A stretch of DNA of 64,000 bases, taken from Zygnema cylindricum. Taxonomy: Eukaryota > Streptophyta > Zygnematophyceae > Zygnematales > Zygnemataceae. The number at the start of each line of letters is the position of its first letter. The stretch's first letter is position 1. The notes under the pieces were generated by a model. That model saw only the letters and a list, made by a program, of their open reading frames with translations. It was not told the origin of the DNA and searched no databases. This document shows, piece by piece, positions 54,590 through 64,000 of this stretch. Both the position numbers and the translations under genes were made by a program. The stretch covers positions 1-64,000 of the forward strand of contig JBBHKE010001521.1 in assembly GCA_037447655.1 (NCBI GenBank). The letters are read 5' to 3'.

Positions 54590-56000
54590 CTCCCCTTATT
54601 TTCTAGTCACTTTTTAATTTCAGACCACACTTCTCTCACCAGAAAATTAGCTTAGGGGAAGGCACGGGTTTGGTCATCATATTTGCTACCATCTCGCTAT
54701 CACGTCTTTACTCTAAACTGATTATTTTGTTGTCTACCTTCTCTCTAACAAAATTGAGTCTAATGTCCATGTGTTTTGGTTTAATAAGATGTTTAGGATT
54801 GGCAGCAATTGCGACTGCTGCTTGGTTATCACAAAAATATTTATGCACACCATTTTTAAGGTGACCAAGCTCACCAAGCAAAGACTTGACCCACGTCAAT
54901 TTTATTACAGCGGAGCAAGAGGCCATATACTCAGCCTCCATGGTGGGCTGAGCAATAACCTTTTGTAATTTGCTACTCGAGCAACAAGCTCCATCACCCG
55001 CATACAATACATATCTAGAAGAACATCACCTCATCGGAGCATCACCATAAATGGCATCACTCCAAGTAGTGATGTCACTATTCCCTCCACCCAAATGCAA
55101 CCATAGATCCCTAGCTCCTATCAGTTATCTAAGGACTCTCTTAACTACCTCCCAATCTCTCTTAGTGGGAGCATTTCGACTTCTACTCAGCACTCCTACA
55201 GCTACAGATAACTTCGGATGGGTACAATTCATAAAACAGATTAGGCTTCCCACTACTTGCCTGTAAAGAATAGTCTGCATGAACTTCTATTCTTTCGTAC
55301 CTAATTCCTCGTGTAAGATTATGACTTCTTCTTCCACACTCCCCTCACTTCCCTTCTTCAACTCCATTGGAGTTGTACAACTATTAGACTTATCCATCTG
55401 AAACTTTTCCAACTGTTCTCTATTGCTTCCTTTTGAGTTAGCCTAATAATTTTTCTTTCTCGGTCTCATTCTACTTGAATTCCCAAAATATATTTGGCCT
55501 CCCCCATATCCTTCATCTCAAATCTCCCTTTAAGATCCGTTTTCAGTTTATTAATTTTGTCCATTGATTTACTTAGAACAAGCATATCATCAACATATAT
55601 TTCAATAAAAATAACCCCTTCCTCACTTTCAAAAACATAGATTGAGTGATCTGAGCTTATCCGGATATATCCAAGACCGGTAAGAAACTCATCAAGCTTC
55701 TTATTCCACTATTGGGGCGCTTGTTTCAGTCCATAAAGAGATTTAATCAGCAGGCATACCTTACTCTCCTCTCTTTGCTCCACAAATCCTTCGGGTTCTC
55801 ACATGAAGATCTCCTCTTCCAATTCTCCATGTAAAAAGGTTGTCTTGTTGTCCACCTGGTGCACTTCAATGTCTTCCGCTGCTGCCAGACTGAGAAGTAT
55901 GCGGACGGACGGAAATCGGATGACCGGGGAAAAGTTTTTCTCGTAGTCAATTCCCTCTTTTTGTGTAAATCCTTTGGCCACTAACCAGGCCTTGTAGCGC
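54590..56000 (-). pseudogene. Copia-7 RNase H and C-terminal RT (broken)
   Basis: RNase H is open at 54708-55007 with Thr-Met-Glu-Ala-Glu-Tyr and Cys-Asp-Asn-Gln-Ala-Ala motifs. Upstream parts are interrupted by stops. The RT catalytic Tyr-Val-Asp-Asp lies near 55587-55598. Frame breaks occur at about 55438, 55710 and 55800. Confidence 0.85.
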
Positions 56001-56938
56001 TCAATGGTGCTATCTGGGTTCAACTTTAATTTGAACACCCACTTACACCCGATTGGTTTTCGGTTAGGTGGGCAATCTACCAGCTCCCAAGTATCGGCTG
56101 CCATGATTGAGGCCATCTCTTCATTAATGGCTGTCTTCCACGGGTTTCTTTCTTGGCAATTCATCGCTTCTCCATAAGTCTGAGGGTCATCAGGATGAGA
56201 GAGTTTTGTTACCTTGTTATTAGCCTTTTTTTCTTGCAACCTTTTGCTATTTCTCCTTCCCCCTTCAAAATCTGCGGCCATAGTAGAAGGTTGTCGTGGG
56301 TTCTTTCGAACAATCACGGCTTCTCCCCTGTCCGTTGATTCCGAATAATTTTCCATCACGTCTTGCGCTTCCGCTTGAGTTGTCACTAGAGTTTCCACGG
56401 CCGAGTCCTTCTCGGTCTGATTTGTACCTGCAAGAATGTCATCTTCTTTGAAACTTGGATAGTTAGGGAGCTCAAAGTCATCGGAATTTTCTGACTCAAA
56501 TCTGATTTTTTCTGACTTTGTATACTTGAAAGGATCCACAGCCTTTCTTTCATCTATAGCTACTAGGTGCTTCACTAAGATTTTATATTCCCTTTTTAGG
56601 TCATAAACTCTGTACCCTTTTACATCCTCATCATATCTAATAAGTACCCTGGTTTTCCTTTAGGATCTAGCTTCTAATTAGACCGATATGTATCTAGGCT
56701 CAACACTTGACTGCCGAAAACCTTTTTTAGAGATATGTCTGGTTTTTGGTCAGTCCATCTCTCGTAAGGTGTTTGGTCTTTTACCGCTGACGTAAGAACT
56801 CTATTTTTGAGGTAATTAGCATAGTTCATTGCTTCGGCCCAAAACCTTTTTCCTGTCTTCTTATCCGACAACATTCTTCTACCACTATCACTTAGTGCCC
56901 TATTTAATCTTTCATCTACCCCATTTTATTTCGGGTTT
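55799..56938 (-). pseudogene. Copia-7 RT N-terminus, linker and integrase end (broken)
   Basis: A 258-codon open part (55799-56575) holds the acidic linker and RT from Trp-Glu-Leu-Val-Asp-Cys-Pro through Arg-Tyr-Lys-Ala-Trp-Leu-Val-Ala-Lys to His-Gln-Val-Asp. The integrase C-terminal part is read at 56674-56874 (Lys-Arg-Phe-Trp-Ala-Glu-Ala-Met-Asn), and the sequence enters the gap within the integrase core. Confidence 0.87.
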
Positions 56939-56948
56939 NNNNNNNNNN
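56939..56948. other. Assembly gap (10 N)
   Basis: Ten N exactly at the end of recognisable Copia-7 sequence and the start of CT-rich DNA. True distance and adjacency are unknown. Confidence 0.99.
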
Positions 56949-57700
56949 CCCCCCTCCATCTCCAGCTCTCTCGCCCTCTCCCTCTCCCCCTCCCTCTCCC
57001 TCACACCCTGTATCTCCTCACCCACCTCCTCTCCCTCGCCCAGTCCCACTTTTTCTCACTCTCTCTCTTTCTCTCCCTCTCCCTCACCTTTAACCTCCCC
57101 GTCTCCCTATACCTCGCGCTCAACATCTACCTCTCTGTTGTGTGTCTCCTCCACCTCTACCTCCCCCCCACCCCCCCTCTCCCATTCTCTCCCTTTTCAC
57201 CCGCCTCTCGCCCTTTCTCCTTCTCTCTCATCTTCCTATCACCCTCTCCTTTTCTCACGCTCTCACTCCCTTTTTGGACCCCTTTCCCTATCACTCTCCC
57301 AATATGCCCTATCCCCCTCTCCTCTTTCTCTATCCCTATCACTCTCCCTCTCCATACCTATCTCTTTCCTTCTCCGTCTCACTCTTCCTCCCGCTCACCC
57401 TCGCCCTCTCCCCCTCTCGCCCACACCCTCTCACTCCCTCTCACTCTCCACCTCTCTTGCTACCCGTCCCTCCCACTCTTCCCTCACAGACTCCTCTCCC
57501 TCTCCCTCTTCCTCTTCCTCTTCCTCTCTACCTCTACAAATCCCTCTCCCTCCCTCCTTTCTTTTTCCTCTACCTCACCCCATCTATCCCTTTTTTCCTC
57601 TCCTCATTTACCCCTCTCTCCCTCCACCTCTCAGCCTCTACCTCTTTCCTCCCCATCCACCTCCCTCTCACCCCCCATCTTCAAAGAAAAAACAAAAGAA
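56949..57700. repeat. CT-rich low-complexity tract
   Basis: About 750 bases of almost pure C and T on this strand, with CCCTCTCC, CTCTCTC and CCTCTTCC units and no fixed period. Long frames through it are compositional artefacts. A polypyrimidine tract next to a gap may be sequencing or assembly noise. Confidence 0.85.
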
Positions 57701-59218
57701 AATGTGACAGCGGAATCACACAAAAAAAATTACGCAATCGGCCAAAAACAAATTTATAAAAAGAATGGCCGAAGCATTTTTATAAAAGGCTTTTCTCCTT
57801 TGCACTCTTCCATCTTTTCACTCTACTGATCCGACTTATAATTCAAAAAAGATAAATACTGCAACTAAAAGATTTTACTAAAGTAGTTGTCACTTTGACG
57901 TGCCGTGCCGTGCACGATAGAAAAACATAGGCGGCACTCTCCGGAAGAAGGCACGCGGGAAGAAGAAAGCACGCAAAAAAGATGGCAGACGCGCTTTATC
58001 CTTCGATATAAGAAAAGAAGAAACATAAAGTTTCGTGCACCCTGCGCCACGAAACTTCAAACAATTCCTTTCGTGTGCCGTGCGCGCACGAAACACCAAA
58101 CGTTTGATTTGAATAACGCATAGTTGTTCAAATCGTGCTAGTTTTTATTTTTTCACTATTTTTACTTATAATTCGTGACTTTTGAAAAAATAGCAACAAA
58201 ATGTTGAGTACATTCTATTCGGTAAACTGAACAGAAATTTACGGAAACGATTTTTTATGGAAAATGTTAAAATCAAGGTTGTAAATTTGTAATCGGTCGT
58301 CGCGGTCTGTCGCGCGGCCAGGTAGGTTGGCGTTACGTGAAGATATTGGTCCAGATTTGTTTGGATTCATTAAGTCGAGTTGTACGGTTATGTAGTACTT
58401 TGGTCTCGCGAAGATTTAGGGTATGTCCCCATGTACTTATAACTTAGCGAACTTACTTTGCATTTTAGCGCGGATCTGGCGGTCCCGCTTTTCAAGTGTC
58501 CCTATGTGTGAGGGTATGTCCCCATGTACTTGTAACTTAGCAAACTTACTTTGTATTTTAGCGCGGATCCGACGGACCCGGTTTTCAAGTGTCCCTATGT
58601 CTGTAAGGACGAATTAGCAAATTACGCTTGTGACGATTGTATACGTCGACAATACCTGTGACAGTTGTCAACGTCTACAATCTGTGGTCGCACGTTATTT
58701 TTTGGAACTGATTTGTGACGTCGCATGTCTCATTGTGACATTGTAGACATACCGCATTCTAGCCTGGCAGTTTCACGGTTGAAGAAGATGCGATTTGCCC
58801 TTCGCGTCGCCTGTCCACTCAAGGTGAAATGGCATCGAAATTTGAAGACTCCAGCAAATAAAAAATCCGTACTGAACGAAAAACGACAAAATCAAACAAA
58901 TTGTGTACTTTTTTTTGTCTTATTATAACGCAAACGGACAGAACATAGCAAACTATATACTTTTCTTTATCCTTGGAAATCGTAGGATTTTTTTCGAAAT
59001 TTAAGGCACGTGCGAAAAAATGTTCCTATTTGTCAATCGAAAAAACCTAATTTTAAAACACATCGCGCATGTGTTATAAACAAAGGTTTGAAGATGACGT
59101 TTTTTTGTCGTAGAAGTGGGTCGAAAAGCACAAGAAGACAAATTTTCGTACATCCTAAGTTCAAGGATGACGCAAATTGTACTCTACAAATTTGCGATTC
59201 CTTCGTACGGTTGCAACT
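57701..59218. other. Gene-poor stretch
   Basis: No gene supported. It contains GTTTCGTGC/GCACGAAAC inverted motifs near 58032-58097, a segment (58209-58237) inverted relative to 20645-20675, and a 93-bp tandem duplication (58418-58603). Confidence 0.45.
58418..58603. repeat. 93-bp tandem duplication
   Basis: Units 58418-58510 and 58511-58603 both start AGGGTATGTCCCCATGTACT and end CAAGTGTCCCTATG plus three or four bases, with a handful of substitutions. Confidence 0.85.
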
Positions 59219-60254
59219 TGTTGAAATCTATAGATTTCTATAGTATTTTCTAGGTTTAAATATGTTTTAATAAAAGGAAAAAAAGGACGGACAGCCTGCC
59301 TCCACCTCGCTCTCTAGCTCCCATACTTGTTGTAGTCACTGAAGGTAAGAGAGAGAGGTTGATCCATGGCTGCCTTTAGTTCAACAGACAGCTATTTTTA
59401 GTAGGTTACTAAAAATTATACTTGACGGACCAGAGATTTGATCCCGGTACCTACGGTTCGTCAAGTTGACCGGTAGCGGTCAGCTTTATCCTAATAGACT
59501 AGGACCAATGCTAAGTGCTATGGTATGTGATAGATATATATTTAGTTAGGAAGAATTAAATCCATTAAACTAGAACTGTGTACGACGCACATAGATTCAG
59601 TTTTATATAGTACGTCGTACGACGCTAATTCAAAACGGATACCGCGCATTTTATTTCGACATCGGAACAAATATCGCGCAAATATTTATTACGGCTAAGA
59701 TTGCGTTTCGCATAAAATCCAACGGCGCACATCATCGCCGAAATCCCGGAGTGGTCACTTTGGCGTTTTGTGACGTGGCATAACCTGGAGCCACGTGGAG
59801 AGATGACATTCGGTCATAGAAATTCCGAGAAACGTACGGACGAGTGAAAAGCGGACACGCGTCCACTTAATAGCCTTGTCGTACATAGGCCGTACAAAAG
59901 GTACATCGGCAGTAGTACTTTTGTGTACGATACAGTAATCTGATTGGTCCGTACTTCAGTAGATAGGAGTTATTAGAGAGAATCAGGACTTAGAAAATTT
60001 TGGTAGGTGGTCACCTCTCCCTTTGAGAGTTTGTACAAATTGGCATTTTTACTGCCTCATAACTTATCGCCTGGTTGGCCTTTTTCAGTGATTCTTTTTT
60101 CTACGGACTCAGGGGAGTCCAGGCTACACAGGGGTGCAGTCAAATTGTCAGTTTGCCTTCTTGGGCAGTAGTGGTTGTGGCTTGAAGTGGGTTAGTTAAA
60201 TACTATCTAGAGGCTTCCTGTATTCTGTAGTCCAATGGAGGACACAGGATTGCA
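59219..60254 (+). repeat. Copia-5 5' LTR
   Basis: 1036 bp, TGTTGAAATC ... GGATTGCA. Holds the conserved block with a near-match TCCATGGCT (about 59363), a tRNA-like module, a GTAC hairpin (about 59878-59920), a TATA-like TACAAAT (about 60026) and the Gag ATG at 60235. The outer flank is caact; the second target copy is outside the window. Confidence 0.87.
59421..59508 (-). other. tRNA-like module in the Copia-5 LTR
   Basis: On the minus strand CTTGACG and CGTCAAG form a 7-bp acceptor-like stem around a T-arm-like hairpin with GGGATCAAATC. Upstream, TGACCG and CGGTCA can pair around CTAC like a D-arm, and AGGATAAAGC is A-box-like. The anticodon arm is absent. Confidence 0.5.
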
Positions 60255-63200
60255 GGTTATGGGCCCACCCTCTAGGGTGCCCACCTTCAATGGATCGGCG
60301 TTCATCTATTGGGAAGCCATGATGATGGGAGCTTTGTGTGAAAAACGATACTGGGGTATCGTCAGTGGACAAGTGAAACGTCCACCTTCGGGAACTCCAC
60401 CAGGATTTGGGGGAGTAAGGTTTCCTGCAACAACGGCTGCCTCGGCGGAAGAGGCAGATGATGGGGACAGCAGTGTGTCCGAAAAGGGGAAAGGGAAGGA
60501 GACACCCCTCACTCCTATTGCCACAGTATCGGGAGCGGCAATCGTGAAGACCGTGGAGAACGATACTCAAATGTGGGAGGATGTAAACATGGCTGCCAAG
60601 AACTTCATTCTGAGGCACCTCACTCAAGGTTTGGCCACCCCTCATCTTCACATTTACAAGGCCGAGGAGTTGTGGGTGAGTTTGGTGGAAATTTATAATG
60701 CTGGAACTATTCAGGAGCTCCAGTTGGCTGAGCAAAAGCTAATGAGTTACACTTACAAAGGAGGAAAGATGCTAGATTACTGTAATGATCTTTCTTGTTT
60801 GTATACCGAAATGGAAAGTGCCGGGTGGATAGGTACAGTGAAAATGAAAGTTAACACCCTTATCATGAAATTACCAAATGAGTTCGAAAACTTAGTGTAC
60901 CGAGTACAGGGAATGCCTGATAGTTCATGGAAATGGAACACAGTAGTCAGGATGATACTTGTGCAGGAGAACACAATGGAGATTAGGAGAGGAGGAAAGA
61001 GCATTCAAGCTCTAGCAGCAGGAGGGGACCGATGGGGGAAGGACCCGAAGAAACCTTATAGAGGGGAAAGAGATCATTCAGGGGGACAGAGGCCCCCAAA
61101 GGGTCTTTGTCATTATTGCAAAAAGCCGGGACACTTTATTGCAGATTGTGTCAAGCTATCAGAGCTGAGGCTCCAAGAGAACCGTGGAGGGGGTTCTTCC
61201 GGAGGGAAGAAAAAGGCACTTGTGGTTACAAAAGTGTCAGGAGAAACCGAGGATGAGTCCTCTGAGGAGGATGGGGAGCTTCTTCTTGACGAGAGTTTGG
61301 AGGAGAAGGAGATTCCTCGGAGGCAGAAGTGTGCCCTTGGAGCCATCCGGGAGGCTCCACAGGAAGGATGGATCATCGACTCAGGTGCATCCATGCATAT
61401 GTGTCGTGATAAAGAACTCTTCACTAAGCTAAGAAAGATTCCTACTGTAGAGATAGAGTATGGGGATGGGAGAGTGGTTACTACAGATCTAGTGGGATCA
61501 GTAGATCTGAAAGTCTTAGTGGAGGGTAAGACTTCTATACTTACATTCTCAGATGTACTTTACATTCCTCAGCTGAGTAAAAATCTTGTCTCTACGTCTG
61601 TGTTAGATGACAAAGAGTTTGATACCTTCACCAGAAAGGGAGTCTTTACAGCTAAGTATGGGGATGAAGTTTACTTCACAGCAGATAAGGGTAGCCAAGG
61701 AATGTTTAGGCTTAACTTGAGTAATGAAAAGAAGAATGCTTACTATGTTGGTGTCCCTAAGATGATGATTTGGCATAAGCGGTTGGGGCATGTACATTTT
61801 GATAGGTTAAGGGAAATGAAAAAGCTTGGGGTAGTAGATGGCATTCAGTTTGGGGATAATGAAATGATGGATGATTGTAGTGGTTGTGCTCAAGGTAAGG
61901 CTCACAGACTTCCCTTTCCCAAAGCCGCCACATATAGAGGTGAGAAAGTGTTAGATTTGGTCCACACAGATATTTGGGGACCTGCAAAAGTACCTTCGGT
62001 TGGAGGAAAAAGATTTATGATGACAATAACTGATGATTGGTCTAGATACTCTAGGGTCTACTTTCTGAAAAATAAGTCTGAAGCATCAACTTACTTCAAA
62101 GAATATAAAGCTTGGAGTGAGAAGTTGCATGAAACCCCCATTAAGAGGATAAGGAGTGATAATGGGGGGGAATATACCTCTAACGAGTTTGAGGAATATT
62201 TGAGAGATGAGGGAGTGCAGCACCAGAAAACTGTACCATATAACCCGGAACAAAATGGGGTAGCTGAGAGGTTGAATCGAACACTAGGAGATAGTGCATG
62301 CAGTATGTTGGCAGACAAGAAAATAGGAAAGAGATTTTGGGCAGAAGCCATGAACTGTGCAAACTATATTAAAAATAGAGTCCTTACCTCAGCTGTAAAG
62401 GGAGTGACACCTTATGAGAGATGGGTTGGAAGGAAACCAGATATCTCACACCTTAAAGTATTTGGTAGCCAAGTTTACAGTCTTGATACGGATAGGAAAA
62501 ACTGGAAACTAGATGCTAAGGGAAAACCTGGATACTTTGTGGGATATGATGAGGATGTTAAGGGATATAGAGTCTATGACTTAGCAAAGAAAGATATCAT
62601 TCTGGTCAAACACTTAGTTGTCATGGATGAAGGGAAGTCATTCGACCCCTTCAAATATACAAAAAGGATAAGGATCAGATTTGAGTCTGAAAATGAGGAG
62701 AACTCAGTCGTTCCCGAAAAAGACATGAGTGAAACTGTGATTACAGACTCACGGGAGATCGAAGATATAGGAGACTCACCGGAAACCTCACATACTCCTA
62801 TGGACTTCGAGGAGATGGAAGAAGCGGGACAAGATACGGTTTTTATGGACAGGGGAGCCGATGAGACAGTGAGAAGAAATCCAAGACTTCCATCCATTCC
62901 AGCTTCGGAGTTTGAGGGAGGAAGGAGGAGCAGCAAAAGGATACAGGAAAAACAAGCTGCCCATAAGGTAACTAAGCTATCTCACCCAGATGAGCCTCAG
63001 TCTTACTTAGAGGCAGTGAATAGTCCAGAGAAAGAAAGATGGATTAGGGCCATAAATGATGAGATGGCTTCTATCATGGAAGCAAATACTTGGGAACTAG
63101 CGGATTGCCCTCCAGACAGAAAACCTATTGGATGTAAATGGGTATTTAAACTAAAACTGAACCCAGATAATACAATTGAGAGGTATAAGGCTCGATTGGT

Positions 63201-64000
63201 AGCGAAGGGGTTCACCCAAAAAGAGGGTATTGACTATGAGGAGACCTTTGCTCCAGTTGTTCGGTTCCCATCAGTAAGGATTCTCCTCAGTCTGGCCGCA
63301 GCGGAAGACATGGAAATTCACCAGATGGATATTAAGACTGCTTTTCTTAATGGTGAGTTAGAGGAAGAAATTTTTATGAGGCAACCCGAGGGGTTTGTGG
63401 AAGAAGGAGAAGAGAGCAAAGTGTGCAGACTCATAAAGTCCTTATATGGACTGAAACAGGCTCCCCGACAGTGGAATAAGAAACTAGATGAGTTTCTCAC
63501 CGATCTGGGATACATCCGGATCAGCTCTGATCATTCTATCTATATGTTTGAAGATGAGAATGGTGTCATTTTTATTGCAATTTATGTGGATGATCTGCTT
63601 GTGTTAAGTAAGTCTTTAGAGAATATCAATAGGCTAAAGAAAGATCTTAGGGGCAGATTTGATATGAAGGATTTAGGGGAGGCAAAATATATTTTGGGGA
63701 TCCAAATGGAAAGAGATAGGGGGAAGAAGATTATCAGACTTACTCAGAAAGAAGCAATAGGTAATATGCTTGAGAAATTCCAGATGGAAAATGCTAACAG
63801 TTGTACCACTCCCATGGACTTGAAAAAAGGAAGTGATGGGAGTGTAGAAGGAGGAGTGATGATCTTAGACGATCAGATGAGTCCAGAGGAAAGAGAATTC
63901 ATGAAGTCTATCCCTTATAGACAGGTCGTAGGAAGCTTAATCTATTTTATGAACTGTACCAGGCCGGACATAGCGGCGGCAGTTGGTGTACTCAGTAGGA
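60235..64000 (+). CDS. Copia-5 Gag-Pol polyprotein, partial (1255 codons in the window)
   Basis: One uninterrupted frame encodes all steps of the element's cycle. The ATG at 60235 is in the LTR, and residues 8-12 (Val-Met-Gly-Pro-Pro) come from the primer site. Gag core about 10-280; zinc knuckle from Cys292 (C-x2-C-x4-H-x4-C). Protease Asp382 in Ile-Ile-Asp-Ser-Gly-Ala. Integrase zinc-binding His514 (Trp-His-Lys-Arg-Leu) and a Cys-x2-Cys-Ala-Gln-Gly-Lys motif; catalytic Asp579, Asp642 and Glu678. Acidic linker about 800-910. RT from about 970 with Tyr-Gly-Leu-Lys-Gln-Ala-Pro and Tyr-Val-Asp-Asp (Asp1119, Asp1120). The window ends at the start of RNase H (Cys-Thr-Arg-Pro-Asp-Ile). Copia polyproteins are usually 1300-1450 residues, so about 100-200 more codons are expected. 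Confidence 0.93.
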   Translation, partial: MEDTGLQVMGPPSRVPTFNGSAFIYWEAMMMGALCEKRYWGIVSGQVKRPPSGTPPGFGGVRFPATTAASAEEADDGDSSVSEKGKGKETPLTPIATVSGAAIVKTVENDTQMWEDVNMAAKNFILRHLTQGLATPHLHIYKAEELWVSLVEIYNAGTIQELQLAEQKLMSYTYKGGKMLDYCNDLSCLYTEMESAGWIGTVKMKVNTLIMKLPNEFENLVYRVQGMPDSSWKWNTVVRMILVQENTMEIRRGGKSIQALAAGGDRWGKDPKKPYRGERDHSGGQRPPKGLCHYCKKPGHFIADCVKLSELRLQENRGGGSSGGKKKALVVTKVSGETEDESSEEDGELLLDESLEEKEIPRRQKCALGAIREAPQEGWIIDSGASMHMCRDKELFTKLRKIPTVEIEYGDGRVVTTDLVGSVDLKVLVEGKTSILTFSDVLYIPQLSKNLVSTSVLDDKEFDTFTRKGVFTAKYGDEVYFTADKGSQGMFRLNLSNEKKNAYYVGVPKMMIWHKRLGHVHFDRLREMKKLGVVDGIQFGDNEMMDDCSGCAQGKAHRLPFPKAATYRGEKVLDLVHTDIWGPAKVPSVGGKRFMMTITDDWSRYSRVYFLKNKSEASTYFKEYKAWSEKLHETPIKRIRSDNGGEYTSNEFEEYLRDEGVQHQKTVPYNPEQNGVAERLNRTLGDSACSMLADKKIGKRFWAEAMNCANYIKNRVLTSAVKGVTPYERWVGRKPDISHLKVFGSQVYSLDTDRKNWKLDAKGKPGYFVGYDEDVKGYRVYDLAKKDIILVKHLVVMDEGKSFDPFKYTKRIRIRFESENEENSVVPEKDMSETVITDSREIEDIGDSPETSHTPMDFEEMEEAGQDTVFMDRGADETVRRNPRLPSIPASEFEGGRRSSKRIQEKQAAHKVTKLSHPDEPQSYLEAVNSPEKERWIRAINDEMASIMEANTWELADCPPDRKPIGCKWVFKLKLNPDNTIERYKARLVAKGFTQKEGIDYEETFAPVVRFPSVRILLSLAAAEDMEIHQMDIKTAFLNGELEEEIFMRQPEGFVEEGEESKVCRLIKSLYGLKQAPRQWNKKLDEFLTDLGYIRISSDHSIYMFEDENGVIFIAIYVDDLLVLSKSLENINRLKKDLRGRFDMKDLGEAKYILGIQMERDRGKKIIRLTQKEAIGNMLEKFQMENANSCTTPMDLKKGSDGSVEGGVMILDDQMSPEEREFMKSIPYRQVVGSLIYFMNCTRPDIAAAVGVLSR
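60255..60269 (+). other. Copia-5 primer-binding site (half initiator tRNA-Met type)
   Basis: GGTTATGGGCCCACC, identical to Copia-1 and Copia-2, starts one base after the LTR. Confidence 0.8.

Larger units (their letters stand above)
53538..56938 (-). mobile_element. Copia-7: degenerate copia element, runs into the assembly gap
   Basis: Minus strand: 3' LTR (54589 to 53538), polypurine tract AAATAAGGGGAG, RNase H, RT, linker and C-terminal integrase. The rest is lost at the run of N (56939-56948). Confidence 0.85.
59219..64000 (+). mobile_element. Copia-5: intact-looking copia element, cut by the window end
   Basis: Complete 5' LTR (59219-60254), perfect primer site (60255-60269), and a polyprotein frame without any stop to base 64000. 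RNase H, polypurine tract and 3' LTR lie beyond. It has the structure expected of an autonomous element and is the closest intact relative of Copia-3, Copia-6 and Copia-2. Whether the rest is intact cannot be seen. Confidence 0.88.

Noticed and set aside
56829-57829. Long Ser/Pro/Leu-rich reading frames of 200-290 codons
   Set aside because: They run through the CT-rich tract and the N gap in several frames at once and reflect base composition only.
60196-63515. Minus-strand frames of 60-180 codons across Copia-5
   Set aside because: They are antisense shadows of the intact plus-strand polyprotein, which carries all the copia motifs.
1-64000. CRISPR arrays, bacterial operons or phage genes
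   Set aside because: No regularly spaced repeats or prokaryotic gene organisation; the coding content is LTR-retrotransposon throughout.

Overview
The window reads as a repeat-choked eukaryotic nuclear segment, most likely from a streptophyte (green alga or non-seed plant). Almost every recognisable coding stretch belongs to an LTR retrotransposon (Ty1/copia or Ty3/gypsy). I see no convincing host gene, rRNA, functional tRNA gene, CRISPR array or bacterial-type operon. The lineage call rests mainly on the copia primer-binding site, GGTTATGGGCCCACC, whose complement matches the anticodon arm of initiator tRNA-Met in its plant form (GGTGGG rather than the animal GCTGGG, from memory).

Region 1 (316-18207) is a three-level nest. 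Copia-1 (+, dead) carries Gypsy-1 (-, dead chromovirus, 5472-18022, target duplication taggc) in its 3' LTR. Gypsy-1 carries Copia-2 (+, 13391-17627, target duplication cacag) in its 5' LTR, and a solo copia LTR (6774-7831) in an extra ORF behind pol. Copia-2 is young: its two 1194-bp LTRs differ at about four sites. It has no pol, only one 620-codon Gag-like ORF whose tail looks like a re-used RNase H remnant. Region 2 (18208-22659) is gene-poor, with an inverted-repeat (foldback-like) structure and a tRNA-like LTR/SINE relic.

Region 3 (22660-53537) is a second, deeper nest. Copia-3 (+) has two solo LTRs of a TGTTG...CAACA family inside its 3' LTR and sits against Copia-4 (-), which is inserted in the 3' LTR of Copia-6 (-). 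Copia-6 is split by Gypsy-2 (-, about 34117-48104), and abuts an integrase fragment, Gypsy-3, of the Gypsy-2 type. Gypsy-2 is the most remarkable object: between protease and reverse transcriptase it encodes a cytosine-5 DNA methyltransferase domain (39270-40265), and its integrase ends in a PHD-finger-like module (35964-36107). That is a chromatin-mark writer and a putative reader in one retroelement, now inactivated by stops and frameshifts.

Region 4 (53538-64000) holds Copia-7 (-, dead) running into a 10-N gap, a roughly 750-bp CT-rich low-complexity tract, 1.5 kb without genes, and the 5' part of Copia-5 (+). Copia-5 has a full LTR, an intact primer site and a reading frame open from 60235 to the window end, making it the best autonomous candidate here.

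Shared design: in these copia elements the Gag start codon lies inside the LTR and the primer-binding site is itself translated (Val-Met-Gly-Pro-Pro). The LTRs share a tRNA-like B-box/T-arm module in antisense, an AGCCATGGCT palindrome and a GTAC-containing hairpin upstream of the TATA region.
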